Source: Bugula neritina | Taxonomy: Eukaryota > Bryozoa > Gymnolaemata > Cheilostomatida > Bugulidae | Assembly: GCA_964035545.1 (NCBI GenBank) | Contig: OZ037768.1 | Span: 20,148,700 to 20,212,699, forward strand | Reading direction: 5' to 3' | Length of the DNA stretch: 64,000 nucleotides | Shown: positions 1 through 14,200 of the stretch, piece by piece | Layout of the letters: every line of letters starts with the position of its first letter | Numbering within the stretch: position 1 is the stretch's first letter | Notes under the pieces: generated by a model | Databases searched by the model: none | The model's input: only the letters and a program-made list of their open reading frames with translations | Told to the model about the DNA's origin: nothing | Made by a program: the position numbers and the translations under genes

Positions 1-2198
1 AGCCTATTGAGAAAAGAATAATTTTGTAGCTTTTTATCTATGGTCATTTGAAACTAATATTTAGCTATATTAGAAAAGTATAATTGAAACTAAAATAACT
101 GTTGTAATAATGGCTAAATAGCCATTAAATCTTAATTAAAATTGTAGGTTGTTGCTGGAATTTTTATTAAAGAACTATCACTTCATAGTAATTTGTTAAG
201 CACAGCTAAAAATTGCCATATGCTCTAAAAACTAAAACAAAGGCAGTTTAGTAATTTGATTTCCCCAGTAATATGGACCTCATAATCATTGATTTTCACA
301 TACTAGCGTCTGTATGTAAATTATATAGCCCTGTTCACAGAGTTGAGTAGATGCCAGCAAGCATATTTTTTGTACCATCATAAATATCTATGAGTTGATT
401 CAGTTTCTATCACTGGAGATGCTTTGATACCCGAGGAGTATAGAAGGCTGTGGGTTGGTGTGGCCAACATAGTTATCTAATCTATCCAATACCATGCCCC
501 TTTATCTAACAAGAAAACTGATCAGTGCTGTTTATTAGCCTTTATGGCAGTCAATTTAAGCACTAGCTCAGTTTATATAAGAATGAAAACTGAGATAAAA
601 GACAGATTGCTAGGCAGCTATTCAGACTCCCATTTATGGTGTACCATGCTCTAGATATGAAATTGAACATTGCCATTTAGTAAAGAAGATTTAAGTATAT
701 GCTTGATTACAAATATTAGTAAAATGGATTATGGGAAACCGTGTTGTATGGTCATACCTTATATAAATCACTTGAAACATTTGAACTTGCTAAGTTGATA
801 TGGAAGACAACTTCATATATTAGCCATAGAGCTACTGATCTTAAATGATGACATAATTAGAAAATAAGGGACAGGGTGATTTGGCAGCTAAAAACATAAA
901 TTCTCATGCAAAATAGAACACTGGTTAGATTCCTGGCCATATGATGGTGTCAGGAAAAGTTAGAGTCATTTTCAACTGTTAAATAATTTACTCTGGTTGA
1001 CCAGCCTAGCTAACAGCTTGAATAGAAACTGAGAGAGGGAGATGACACACTCCTTAAAATAGCCAACCACTATTATGTTGCAGTAATACTATACACTCAA
1101 GTGTGTGAGTAATAAAGTGTCAAATATAAAGGAACACTGTACAAGATAACATTATATGAAAACAATGGATTCAATGGGTATTACAGAGTCCTGCTTAACA
1201 CTATACTGACAATACTTGCATCTCACTATATTGTTCTATTACAAATGACTCACAGATGATTATGCCTTCTAATTGAGTTGATATTGGTAATACTGAAGAC
1301 ATCATATTAAATTACTGCTCCAGTGTTGGTGTTTTAGCATTTTAGAACTTTTACTTTCGTATATTTTTTGACCTATCAAAAGTGTTCACTCAACCCTAAA
1401 AGAAGCTTTATATACCAAGAGTCCGTACGACATAATACACCAGTAACGCCAATTATGGGTGCCAGAAAAACCATCCCAGCTGTCACAGAACTGTAACCAA
1501 TATAGATAAGCATACCAAGAGCTACTGTGAATTTCTCTGTAGAACTCTGTAGAACTCTGTAGAACTCTGTAGAACTCTGTAGAACTCTGTAGAACTCTGT
1601 AGAACTCTGTAGAACTCTGTAGAACTCTGTAGAACTGTGAGACTTTACAGAAAGTATATCGGCAAATATCCTTTATAAATTGAGATTCATCATAAAAGAG
1701 GACATTTGATTAAATTGTATCAACATGAAATGAGCACAGATAGGTTTTAAATATAAAATAATTTGAAAGAACAGATATTTGTTTTAATAGGTGACAGATA
1801 GCCAGTAACTTGAAAAGTAGGGTCTACTAATCGTTAACTAGTTTATTCATGTACAGAGTGGATTTTTGAGTGTGATTGACACAATCTTTCTGTAATAACA
1901 TATTAAGTTGATTCACTGTAAAAGAGGCCGTCTTACAAGTTATCAATTTCTTCAATGTAGCCGACGTATCTGATTAGATAGGTTATGTAATAATTGTATG
2001 CATAATTATCTTATATTTGGTAAAATATTGAGTTTTGTGAGTAGGGTTGTCTAACCTTAAAATCGAAAGCTAGGACAATAAAGTGAATATCAGCTCGATG
2101 TGAAATTGTCTTATTTTGTAAACGAAACGATTGGAATACAGTATCGGATAGAAAACTCTCTTGACGATTGTACTAATTATAAACCTTGATCTCTACAG
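1..2198. other. Intron or upstream region of coactosin, no exon recognised
   Basis: All three frames on both strands are dense in stops. I found no stretch resembling the coactosin N-terminus. The only structured feature is the decamer tandem repeat at 1541-1636. The missing 5' exon or exons are probably left of the window. Confidence 0.5.
1541..1636. repeat. Tandem repeat, 10-bp unit AGAACTCTGT, nine full copies
   Basis: Nine identical copies of AGAACTCTGT run from 1541 to 1630, followed by a partial copy AGAACT. The copies show no divergence, so the expansion is recent or still mutable. It lies in non-coding DNA upstream of the visible coactosin exons. Confidence 0.95.
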
Positions 2199-3974
2199 CT
2201 GAAGACAGAGGGTTTGGATACTTGCGAGTCACGACAGGTGATGAGATGTCAAAGAGAGCTAAATTTGTATTTGTTAGCTGGTGTGGCAATGAAGTGGGTG
2301 GCCTGAAGAGGGCCAAGCTGGGCACTGACAAGTCTTCACTCAAACAAGTGCTACAGGTGAGATTGTTATTCGTACTCTGAACCACATGCTTTGGCCTGGC
2401 ACTGAGGCTTTTATAAGATATGGCGAGACATCTCTCTTTTAGTGCTAGTGGCAATAGTGAAGAAATTGAGATAGCCTAAGTTCTTTACCTTTTAATTAAT
2501 TTTGGTTTGAGACACGACTTCAAATTGTCACAAAAACACAACTTCTTTTGCAAGTTTTTAATCTAGAACACGGGCTTTTCTCAATGTCTCCTTAACTGCA
2601 CCTACAACTTCAGTGGGGCCACTAGCGATAAACTTGTGCTGTGTAATCTTATTTTATTGAAGTAGTAAAATCAAATATATACAGGTTAAACTTATATTAT
2701 GAAGATGGCTAAGCTATGCATAACCATCACTATTGTACTGCTGTTTACCAACTGTGTTTGAGCTATAATTTACTCTATTCGTTAGATAATATATTACAAT
2801 GACAATGTGTATAAGATTCTATGCTGCTCTATAATAAAATTAGAAATATTTCTTGAGTAGTTTGGTTTATATATGTTGCCAAAACTGCTGTGTCTTTGAA
2901 TTCTCTTTGATTGAGAGGAATAGTGTTTAGAGTGAATAATGAGGGTTAAACAGCTGTTTGTTGCATATTATTGATTGCCAAAATCTTAACAAGAAGTGTT
3001 AAAGTGGTTTGAAAGTTAGCCAAGTGACATTTCACCAAAATGGCTGAAGTTATGTCACAATTAGAAAGCTAACAACCAATACTATTTGTTTCGCGTTTCT
3101 CACTTGTTGACAATGAAAGTTGTGTCCTCTACACTTGCATAATGATGTAAAGAGTTGTACATTTTCTTAAGTAAAGATTACCCATATTTCGACATTTCTG
3201 TTTTTAAGACTGGTGCCATATAAAACTATAGATGTTTTATCTTCAAAAACAACAGAGTTATTTTTAAAACCTGCATAATTTTTTTGGTTGAGCTGCGTTA
3301 AATAGTGTATTGTTGGGTGCAAATAATATGCAAATTTCTTACAAGACTCCCTATAAGAACATTTTAACAAGTACTGTGCAAGATTCCTCTATTACTACTC
3401 AATGCACAATTAACTAATTTACCAGCAAGAAAATGCCCATGCTAAAAGCTCTACCATCTCAATGTCTTTTTTCATTGCAACTCTACTTTTGTATCAATAG
3501 TTTCAACATGCTGTCTTTCTAGATGAAGTGTGCCAATGCAGACAGGCCTTGATAGTATAATTTAGGTTCTGGTCTTGTCCTGGAATAGAGTTACACTTTT
3601 TATCTTATCTTTCAGTTTTAGAGTTGTCTACTCTTATTCTTAAATTTACCAGTTACCTTTAGTCCCAAGTGTTTGTAAAGTCTCACTGCTATGCATGAAT
3701 GATCGATGGATGACTAAAAACATTCCAAAGTATATTTTGACTCATCAATAATATTATATTTCTTAATAGAATATTATTATCTTTTTTTAGATCTATGTTA
3801 AAGCAATGGCAACATATTTCTGAATAAAATATTATTTTGCTGACAAATTTATTTTACTTACAGAGTTTTGCCATAGAGTTGCAGCTGTCAGAGAAATCAG
3901 AGCTAGACTATGAATCCATAGCAAATGAAGCCAGAAAAGCGGGTGGTGCCAATTATGGAACAGGACAGCGATAA
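2199..3974 (+). CDS. COTL1: Coactosin-like protein (ADF-homology actin-binding), 3' two exons
   Basis: Two exons are visible: 2199-2356 and 3864-3974 (stop TAA 3972-3974). They join in phase 0 with GT-AG borders (acceptor ctctacag, donor cag/gtgaga, acceptor ttacag). Together they encode 88 full codons, against about 142 residues in human COTL1. The first exon reads EDRGFGYLRVTTGDEMSKRA and continues to a GTDKSSLKQVLQ segment. The last ends KAGGANYGTGQR, the typical coactosin C-terminus. The family binds F-actin through an ADF-homology fold in the cytoplasm and also binds 5-lipoxygenase in vertebrates; that is family knowledge. The N-terminal 50 or so residues should lie in one or more upstream exons. 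I could not find them in 1-2198, so the gene is 5'-partial here. The first visible exon needs one base from the preceding exon. The gene faces NR4A tail to tail. Confidence 0.9.
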
Positions 3975-4350
3975 CCAGGCACACCCTACAGTTTAGGTTC
4001 TTTTTTATATAACATGGCATGTATTTTTATCAGAAATGGTGATTTAACAGTATAAATGTTGAAACATTTAAATTTTATAACTACAATAGTGTTGCGTATT
4101 TTTATATATCACAATAGCGCCATAGATTTAAGCAAAATAGTTTAGAAAGAAATCATTATCATTTTTAGTGTTATTTATATAAAAAAAAACAAAAACAACT
4201 ACATGTAAGGCCAAAATGGTTTTAGTATTTCATAATTAAGTGAGCAGATGTTTGGAGAAAATATATTTACAAGTCTTTTTGTTTTATTACATGGATTACT
4301 AGGGCAATTCAGAAGGAATGTTATATGATGAAAATTCCTATATTTTATGT

Positions 4351-4356
4351 AATAAA
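4351..4356 (+). promoter_or_regulatory. Possible polyadenylation signal of the coactosin gene
   Basis: AATAAA stands about 380 bp after the coactosin stop codon, followed by a T-rich stretch. It is the first clear hexamer on this strand. Hexamers are common by chance in AT-rich DNA, so this is only a candidate. Confidence 0.3.
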
Positions 4357-4432
4357 TGTTCTTGTTACACAATCTCTGGTGCACTAACTGACTTAAGCTA
4401 ACTGATTATCACTCAAAGAGCAGGACTATCAA

Positions 4433-4579
4433 ATTGTTCTATAAGCAGCTCGGAGTTGAGGGTGAATGAGTGCAGTAGTTTGGGGTTTTAGTTTGGAGTT
4501 ATGTTCCCGATCTCTAAACTTGAGAACCCAAAATTAATGCACTCAGTCACCCTCAACTCAGAGCTGCTTATAGAACAAT
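4433..4579. mobile_element. Foldback/MITE-like element, copy 1 (about 42-bp terminal inverted repeats)
   Basis: The left arm starts ATTGTTCTATAAGCAGCTC and the right arm is its near-perfect reverse complement, ending GAGCTGCTTATAGAACAAT. About 42 bp pair with only two mismatches. The middle is also partly self-complementary, so the whole 147 bp could fold as one hairpin. There is no ORF. A diverged relative with the same TCTATAAGCAGC tip lies at 8712-8870, which argues for a dispersed non-autonomous element. No clear target-site duplication longer than TA was seen. Confidence 0.75.
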
Positions 4580-5212
4580 CTATAACTATTATAGGTGACA
4601 GTTGAGAAGACGACCTCGATATAATCTAGCATTTTTATAAAAATCAACTCCGTGCTAGTTTTGTCTTTAAGTATGTATTTTACTTGACATTGTAGGCTAT
4701 AGAACAAGCTATTATAACATAATTACTATTTTAGTGTATTTTGCTGAATCACACATTATACAAAACAGTAATACATAAACTTCATAACATAAAATCTATT
4801 GATTATATATAAATAAATATATACAAGAACATATCATAGCCATACTGTATTTAGTGATATAGCAATAGCAACAAAATAATATAAAAGTATACTTTCTACA
4901 TAAAAATATTGTTGTGTAATAATTAAATAACATATCACAAAAAACCATTTGCGTCAGCTAATTTCATACAAGGCACAATATTAATGATTGTCATGAATTC
5001 ATTTATACATTTTGATAATCATAAAACAAGACTTGTATACCAAGTATAGATAAAAAAAACCTCATGGCTTGCAAATTGTAATAAGTTAACAGAAATAAAC
5101 TGCATGTGTAAAAGTTGTAACAACAAAAATAATATGATTCTTTTAATTGAATAAAATAAGACAAAATGAATTTAAGCAATATAACATTCTAGCTAAAATA
5201 TCTAAATAAGAT
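4580..5212. other. Intergenic / NR4A 3' untranslated region
   Basis: AT-rich DNA with no coding potential between the foldback element and the NR4A stop codon. It probably contains the NR4A 3' UTR (minus strand). I saw no convincing minus-strand AATAAA close to the stop. Confidence 0.4.
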
Positions 5213-8200
5213 TCACAACTGAGTCTGATTAGCCATTTGCAATGGAGAAGCTGGCTTGGGAAAGAGATGAAATAGCTGATTGGGTACTGATATGTTGTGG
5301 TCTAGGATAGCTTGCTGTAGCCTTGAGATCATGTGTTTACACAGAGAGTCTAGTGGGTCCATCAGGTTCACCACCCGTGAATACAAGTGAGGAAGATTCT
5401 GAGCATCAGGGTTATAAGTACAATGGTCTCTCAACGAGTCTATCACTTTTGATTCCGCTGAGCTTATTTTGTGTGTTCCTTTCAAACCATTTCTTTCTGT
5501 AAGTTGAAACAGATTTTAATATTATTATACGACATAATTGTAAATAATTAACCATGCCAATATTATTATACAATATACAATATTATACAATATACAGTTA
5601 TACAATATATGCCAATATTATTGTACATATTTTTTTAAAAATTTGTTTGTAATATTATATTTGTTAAGTTAGATAATGTCAGGTTGTATAGTCAGTGTAT
5701 TAAATTGATGAAAAAAGTGTAATAAGGCTTAGAGGATTGTGTTCAATATGCTAAAAAAATTAGAAAAGCAAAAGTCAAATTATAAGCAAAGACATTAACA
5801 TTCTTTTGTCCCAACATTAAGGAGTGTAGAGCAAATTAGCAGTAGTAGAAATATGTTGCCTCGGGCTATTATTAAAATGATTTAATCTCACAGCATGGCA
5901 CACGACAGGCAGGAGCAAGATCTAGCAGGTGCTTTTATGAGCCTTATCATCAGGCATATACACAATAGACACTATTAACTGTAATAATTGAAGAAAGCAA
6001 AGTTTAGCAACAAAGTGTGCATGTGTTCCCATTTGGCATATTGAATTAAATCAAATTATGTGGAAGGCAAACAGATAAATTAACTTCACAAACACAGCAT
6101 ATTAATAATATATTTTAGGAATTGAATGACACCACTGCTGTGTGACAATATTGTACCACCAGATAATTAGTAGGCAATTATCATATATTCTTTTAACTTT
6201 TCTCTTACAAGTCAGCGTGCATGCAAAAGTCAGCAGGCTAAAGTCAAGCAGCAGCAATTTTGAGTGTAATTGGTAAATTAACCACTAAATAAAGCAATTA
6301 TTTAATGTCTGGTGCTGTGTATAAGACCAATATACTATTGCAGAAAGTGAAAGACTAAAATGTAATTTATTTCAGCACCAACTGTTATCTGAAATTTGTT
6401 TTGCAAAAAATGTTGCAAAAAATTACTTATTTTTAAATGATTATTACCAATAAATTTTAATGCTTTTTTAATTATAGTATATATTAATTCACACACCACA
6501 AACTGCCCAACACTAAAAGCTAGCACTCTTCTCAAAAAGTCGCTCCAACTACCCGAGCAGGACAAAGCAGAGATAGGTGAGAATTCTTGAAAAGTTGTTT
6601 TCAGAAAGCCTGATGTAAAGTTATTGCAGTATATGATAGAAGACATACCATTCAGTACACTAAGAATCAGCATACATGAGAGAGATGGCAGGTCTATTTC
6701 GCTTCTTTGTAAGTCAATTGCAAAGTCAGCAATGCTGTTTAAAATATCTCCCATAATGCCTTGCAACTGTGATCTGTGGTATGATGTTCCGTTTGGCAAT
6801 TTTACTATATCCACGGCTACGTCTATCCTATAATAAATATTCATACATCTATTCTATTCTCACCTATTCTATATAATAAAATATCTATACATCTATCTTA
6901 TAATAAAATATGTATGCACATTTTCTATTATGTAATAAAATTCTGACAGCTACATCTTCCTTATATAAAATGAAGATACTATTTCAGACTAATAACAGAC
7001 ATTCAAAATGCAACAAATAAAACGGGTAACCATTATTATGTATGTTTTAATTTAGTGCATGTTATAGCATTGTTTTAGAAGAAAAGAAATGCACTAAAAG
7101 CAATTAATAACGTTTGCCTGTATGTAAATACAATGATGATTTGCAAATTATGAATGTTTTACTTTCTTCCATACCTAATGTATAAGAGAAAAATATGAAA
7201 TTATTATGACTTACCTTTGTGCATATCTTAGCAGAAAGAAGTGAAATGAGCGTAGCTGGGATATCCTTTCTTTGTCATCTGAGTAAATCTCGGAGAAGGC
7301 GCCATTGCCTCTGCTGAAAAAGACTTTGATGACGCTGACCGTCTTCACCAGCTCGGCCAGCAGCTCTTTTATCATTTCCTTCTCCTTGCTGTAATCTCCG
7401 ACCTGCAAACATTAATCTAGAATTAGAATATAGACTTAAGGCTATTAAATCTACCATTATTATATAGTAAAAAACACGGTGTAGCATTTTTATTGAGTAG
7501 ATGTAAAGGAATTTAAAATAATTAAAAGTTTGAAATTTTCCAATGAACATTTTGACTAGAGGAATGTTTGCTGAAGTCAACTACAGTGTCATTTCTATTT
7601 GCTATTGTTTTTCTGACTTATCTGATTGTGTTAAACCTAGTGGCATACAGTAGAGAGATTATGCTGTTGGAAGCTGCAAATTAGGTGATTGACTTTCAGA
7701 GAAATTGCCTCAGGCTGTAGCAAATCCCAATTGTTGTGGCATTAGTTTGGTTTGATTGACACCATACTTTGTTTTGTAATTTCTTGAATAGTGAATCTAT
7801 CTGTTTTCAGATTGATAATATGTAAACTGGGTCAAACATGGCTATTTATCAACTTAAATGTTTTTGTATAATTTAACTTTCATTTTAACTGTCATATTTT
7901 TTAGATAAGATATAATAAACTCGCACTAAGTGAGTTGGAGTAAAGCAAGACACAGTTGTGAATGTTATAAATAGCTAATTACTGCATCAGCAAAGCATCT
8001 GCCGATTGTTGCAACAAGTTTTCAGGTGAAACATCAACTCAATGAGTGATTTGGCGTATGCTAGCCTATTTCTGAGCTGCTTGCATTAAACATTTTTTAC
8101 CGGGTATGATTAGTGAAAGCGCATTAGTCCATCAAATCAGATATTTCAAGGCTCTAGGAAATGTATAATTAGCCTAGTTATTCTTAAATTATAATGAAGA

Positions 8201-11200
8201 CTGAGCGGCTACCAACACTGAAAGCTAAAATCTAATTAGATTCCACCAAGTTTCCTGCTGGTAAATATACAAACGTTACAGTTGAAGGTATCTAGGTGGC
8301 TAGTAATTATACAATTATTACATAGACTCCAATTTCTCCTATTTGATTGGTTCTACACTTCGCAGCCACAAGACTTATTTCTGGAATAAATTAAGCAGCC
8401 TGTCATCATTTATATTTTCGCTTGGCAGCAGAACATCTGCAGGTTTCACCCAATATTATTTGACTCAGTTCTATAATATAGAATATGACTTCCGTTTACT
8501 CACAAAGTTGAGGCTGGAAATGTCTGTAGATTGTTCCACATGAGCTCTAACCAGAGTAGTGATTAGAGGGAGTGGAGCGGCCACTGGCTTATCATTTGGA
8601 CTCTTTGGCTTTGAAGGTAGCCTTCCTCTCCGACCTTTCAAACTATCTGACCTCACGACTGCAAATAAATGTGACAAACTCAGACACTGTTATTCCCTTA
8701 TTAGAATTTTTTCTATAAGCAGCTTTGATTTTGGGGTGACTAAGTGCAATTGTTTGGGGTTCTCCCGAGTTTAGAGTTGGTGGTTAAGTTGGAACTTTGA
8801 ACCCTTAACTCTAAACTTGAGACTCCAAACTACTACACTCAGTCATCCTCAACTTAAGGCTGCTTATAGATAATTTTGACTTATTCTGCTATTCTCATGC
8901 TTTCAGTCTATTCTCAGTTGAGCAGCTTGTATTTTAATAGCAACAAATGCAGCCTGTCTACATTGAATCTTTCTTTTGCAAATCACACTTGAGAAATGGT
9001 GCTGTAGCATTTTAAAAGTATGTCTCTATTCTCATCATGCAGACAACATAAAACAGCGTTTACCTTCTTTTACCATCCCGACAGCAAGGCACTTCTGGAA
9101 TCTGCAAAACTGGCAGCGATTTCTCCTCCTTTTATCAACAGGACACTTTTTCTCTGCCAGACAGACATACTTTGCTTTCTTCTGAACAGTTCTCTGCAAA
9201 CCATCAAAGAGAATAATATTTTTTAAGATAGTAACACAAAAGCAAAAGATTATGTAGCACTTTTTCTATTCCATTTTGCAAAAACTGCAGGTATCTAGCT
9301 TTCATTACTTTTTAAATACCTATCTTTTAAATGAATTTATTCATACAACTTACCTTAAAAAAGCCTTTGCAGCCCTCACATGTGCGGACACCATAGTGTT
9401 GGCAAGCAGCATTGTCCCCACACACGGCACAGAGTAAGGCAGAGTTGTCTCCACCTCGTTGTAAGACTGGCCCGTTGGGAGACTGCACAAACATGTTCAT
9501 ATACTTCTGGCACTCCGGACTACAAGTATAACATTATTAATTCAAGTTACAATTTTTCTGAATTTGTTGAAGAAATAAATAAGCATGCAAGCCTAAAGAT
9601 GATTTATGTAGCTACAGCTTTTATCCAAACTAAATATTTGAGCTACTTTAATATATTTTTTTTTGTAGTTTTGCTTCATTCAAGTATTATTATGATTAAT
9701 ATAAACAGCAATTAGTATGATTGTAATTGATGTTGTTATATGCAGCCGTACAACTAAGAAATTCAATAAAAGCTGATGGTAGTCGGTTTTTGTTTATGAT
9801 AATATAATAACCAAAGTTTTCAATAAATTATTAACTGGGGCAATATATTCAATATAGTATCAAAGAAAATCATTATCATTGGTTATGCCATTTTATTTCT
9901 TCTAATCAAATATCTCATAATTATGGCTGACTTTAGGTGCATCTCGTCAGTTCCATCAATTACCCTGTGTTTGTGGCTGTTAAGACAGGTTTATGTAGGA
10001 GTTAGTGCTGCCGGCCTGTGTATTCAAAGAGATACACTAATGTATACAATGAGGCAGCTTTAAGCACAGCCACCCTCCCTCTACCTGGCACCTACTGTCA
10101 AATGCCTTAATTTAATTTACTTTGGCTTCATTATACTGAGAATCGAAATTGTTGCTCATAATGAACAGTGGTGCATTTTACTGTTGTGTACCAAACTGAT
10201 GGCAAACTTGCTTCAAGTTCTTGCATCTTACTCAACATTAAATAATCCATGATCAACATAATAAACTTAGAAGTTTTGTGATGTTAAGAACTGGTAACAT
10301 AATTATGTTTCAGAGAAATATGTGTTCAAAAGCTTGCTTTGTACACAAATTAATATCTTCTAAATCCTAGCAAGTGTTCATTTTGTCACTGAAATACTCT
10401 AAACAGTTGTCTGCAATATGTTAGACCTGCTGCTTGCTGTCATGTAACGTGATACTGATGACACACGCCCTGCAACAGCAGCACCACTAAAATGTTTACT
10501 ATATGCACAAAGCATACTGAAGCGTGCACTCAGCTGGCTACTCATAATATTTATATAAAATGTGTGCAGCGTCCATTAAAACTAGGATTTATTTTGTTGT
10601 TAAATCTAAAGTTGTCTCCATATTTATGGCAATGAGAGAAAGACAGAAGTTGGAGTAATTGTGTTTAGACCAGAGTTCCAACTGCTTTAGTACAGAGACA
10701 CACTTTACCTGTCATATAAGTAACATAAGCCTGCAGTTGGTTATAAACCACAGTATTATTTATATACACAGTTTACATGGTGACTGGTGGGGAAACTCAT
10801 CCCTTTGATCTCTAAGTGTGCCTCACAACCCAAAGCATCAGATACCAGAGTGATTAGCAAAATATACCGTTTTATCACCTCCAATAACTCATTGTACAGC
10901 ACTACTAATTAGCTACTGTGTACCCGAGTATCTAATCACCTTTTATCTACTGCCAATAAAACTTCTTCCAATACTTTATATTTTGAAAGCTAGCGAATTT
11001 AAAGTAAATATTAGGATCATAAAACCAGCTCTCTAAATTTATGTTACTTCACAAACAAAAAAAGGAATGCTATCTCAGATTTTGAATGTTGTACCATACA
11101 GCATTTCTGGTTTACCTGGAAGGTAGTGGAGATCTATCAAACTGGTGGTGTGGCGAGGGACGTCCGGAGGAGCCCGCACTGTGATAACCTTCAGTGCTAT

Positions 11201-14200
11201 TTTCATAGCCATTCATATATTCTTCTCCTATGAAAAAAACATATTATTTGTTTAGATTCTTTCTTTTTCTAAAAGAAGTAAATATCAAAATTAAAAGTAC
11301 AAACTGTGTAGGTAAACTCTAAGCACCCAGCCTGAACTTGTGGCATATAGCCATTTATTTCAGTCTCTAACTACCAAGGAACTAATATTCAATGTTGGTT
11401 ATTATGCCTTTAGAGGGGGACAATAAACCTTGTTTTGATGGTGTTAGTTTTATGTCAGTATTCACTCCTTTACCTTTTCTGCATGAACTTGGTTTGCATA
11501 CATGATAGTGGCAATAGCCTATGCAAGCGTGTAGCTGATTCATGCATCAACTACATTTCTAGAGATATTATGGCAGCATATTATGGGCAAAAAGATGCTC
11601 ACATAATTTGTGTTTTATGTCTGAATCATCTAGTCTGAGGAGATGGCCGAGCACATTAACCCGGTAGCTACCAGGGCCTTTACTGCATCAATTATATAGT
11701 AAATAGTAAATAAACATGTCTAATAAAGCAGATTCACTGTTAACAATAATATTTACCGACATGGTTAAACAGACATTCAATGTGTAATGAATTTTATTTT
11801 AGATAATTTAAAAAGAAACTGAGATACAGTACCATCACCATGGTGACGTCCTTGGTTATAGTACAGCTCTTGGTTGGCTACGGTATGGTGCTGATAATAT
11901 TGTTGGGCTGCAATTTGTTGCTCTGGAGTGTAATATATGTTTTCTGGTGGGTCTGTGTAATAATTTCCTGGTACGGGCGCGTGGTAAGCCGCAACATATT
12001 CATTTGTTGGATACATGGGATATGAGGCTACATCAGTGTTGGTGTACGGATAGCCATCCTGTCAATAAATAGTTTAAGGTGATAAATAACATTTTTAAAT
12101 TTACAATTTTCTTTTGTATTTAAAAAAGTGTTCAAAATATTTGGCATATATGGGCCTGTCATTCAACAACTGCTTCAAATTTATCAGAAATTATAGTTAA
12201 ATTAGTTTTATCCAAAAAGTAAAAGGTAGCAGATTTCATCTTATGTTAGAGGAATATCCTTCTAGACAATTATATTTAAGGAAGGGTATTAGCACCTCCG
12301 CATACCATACAATGAAACACTACTGTAGTTACTTTATCATGGTTTTAGCATCTCATAGAAATTTAAGATTAATTATGAAATTTATATTCCTTTATATTAT
12401 GTTAATCCAGTATTTAATATTTGCCAGAATGATTTTTACTGACAGTTAAATTATTCAAAAATTTGTTAAGAAATATTGAAAGACTTAGTTCAGTAATAAA
12501 TAGTGTATAAAATAGACAACAACTAATAGCAAATTTAGAACAGGTATTTGTTAAAGATTATATAGTATTATATATAGCAAGGGTGAACTGTACAAATTAG
12601 CTTCGTGTAGAAAAAGATGGTTTGAACAGAAGATAAGGGAAGCAGAATTATTTTTATCACAGATAAGGGAACATAAAAGCCGAGTTATAACCTCATCTAA
12701 TGTGACCAACATCCAGTAACAGCAAGCTTCAGGTAAAATAAGAGTAGAACAAACTTGTTATATAGCAAGGCCTTTTAAATTATTTTTAAATTATATTTAT
12801 TTACCCAAACCTTTAACAAAAACTTTAATTGTTAAACTGAAGATTTAATTGTGCTGAATAGCCATCCAAAAAAAACTTTTTATATTTTGGATAAGTTTGT
12901 TTGTTGGGTTTTATAAAAAAATTCTACTGGAGTGACTGAGCTGGTATATTGGCAGATCTTTTCACAGTTTTACTCAGCCCGCAGACGTATTAGACAAATA
13001 GTTTATAATAATTAGCAAATGATTAGAAATATGAAGCTAGGAAGGGGGTATATGGGTAAGTGTGCATTACAGTTAAAATGTGAGGAGATTACACACGATA
13101 AACCACATTTACATGGTTGTACAATGTTTTACCTGCGCTCAATTTATCAGACTCTATATGCCAAGATGGTAAACTAAATAATACAAGTCAAACTTCTAGT
13201 CAAAGTAAACTTGATAAAGTAATCCCTCAAATTTCATGCATAAAAGATAGGAATTGACTATAATATGTTACAAGAATGTTATTTATGTATGGCTGTTATG
13301 ATCAGAAATAATGATTGAATTATGTTGATAACAAGTTCTTTAATTAGATATATTATAAAAAGGTTACAAATTAGATATTCTCTGAGAACCTTCGTAAGAA
13401 TTTTGCTTCAATACAGAAAAGTATCCAATCATCTTTTAGAAACAAATTTATCTCCTACATACACATGCATTATCAAAAAATTTATTATAAACCTTTCTGG
13501 GCTACAGAAATGATGAAATTGTTGATATATTTTCAAAAATAGACGTTGGTGTTGGCTATGCAACTAGAAAAAGTAAAAGATTTGAGAAGAAAACTTTTAA
13601 ACAAAATACTAAAAACCTTAAATTCTAAATAAAGTGTAAATCAAACCTGTACTTTTCTGGCAGCAAGGAGGTAGTCAGCCTCGGCAGCATTCCCAGAAGC
13701 ATGCATTTGATTGTAGACTCTCATCTCCCACTCTCTATACTGAAATGAAGTAGCATCAAGAGATTCTGGGCTATTGAAGCAGTTATCTCCCCCTACAGGA
13801 TACACACTGCTGGGGTAGGACCCTCGGCTAAACTGATCATTCTCCACAATCATAGCCTGAAAAGAAAACAGCAGGTAAAACAATTACTTTATGGGGGTTA
13901 ATGATGAGGCAAGGATGTTAGGTAAATAAATTGTTGTTATGACCACTTGAAGGTTATGATGTTGATTTACGTATTTACTGCTCATAGCGATTGTGAAACA
14001 AACAAATTACAGCAAATAGGAAGTGAAAAGAAGTTTTCATAGCTGTTTAGATTAGTAAACACAGATTAGATACTGTTTCTTCTTACCCATTAATGAATCG
14101 GTACATAAGCTGTAATAAAACTACCTGCAGCTATTAAGTGGCCATTCCATTGTAACCTTGTGTTCTCAAATAGTTAGAGCAATTACCCCTATACTCACAA

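Noticed and set aside
6335-6648. Extension of the NR4A exon ORF beyond 6649
   Set aside because: A GTATGT donor in the right phase ends the exon at 6649, and the next exon continues the conserved NERNGLK segment; the downstream frame resembles no receptor.
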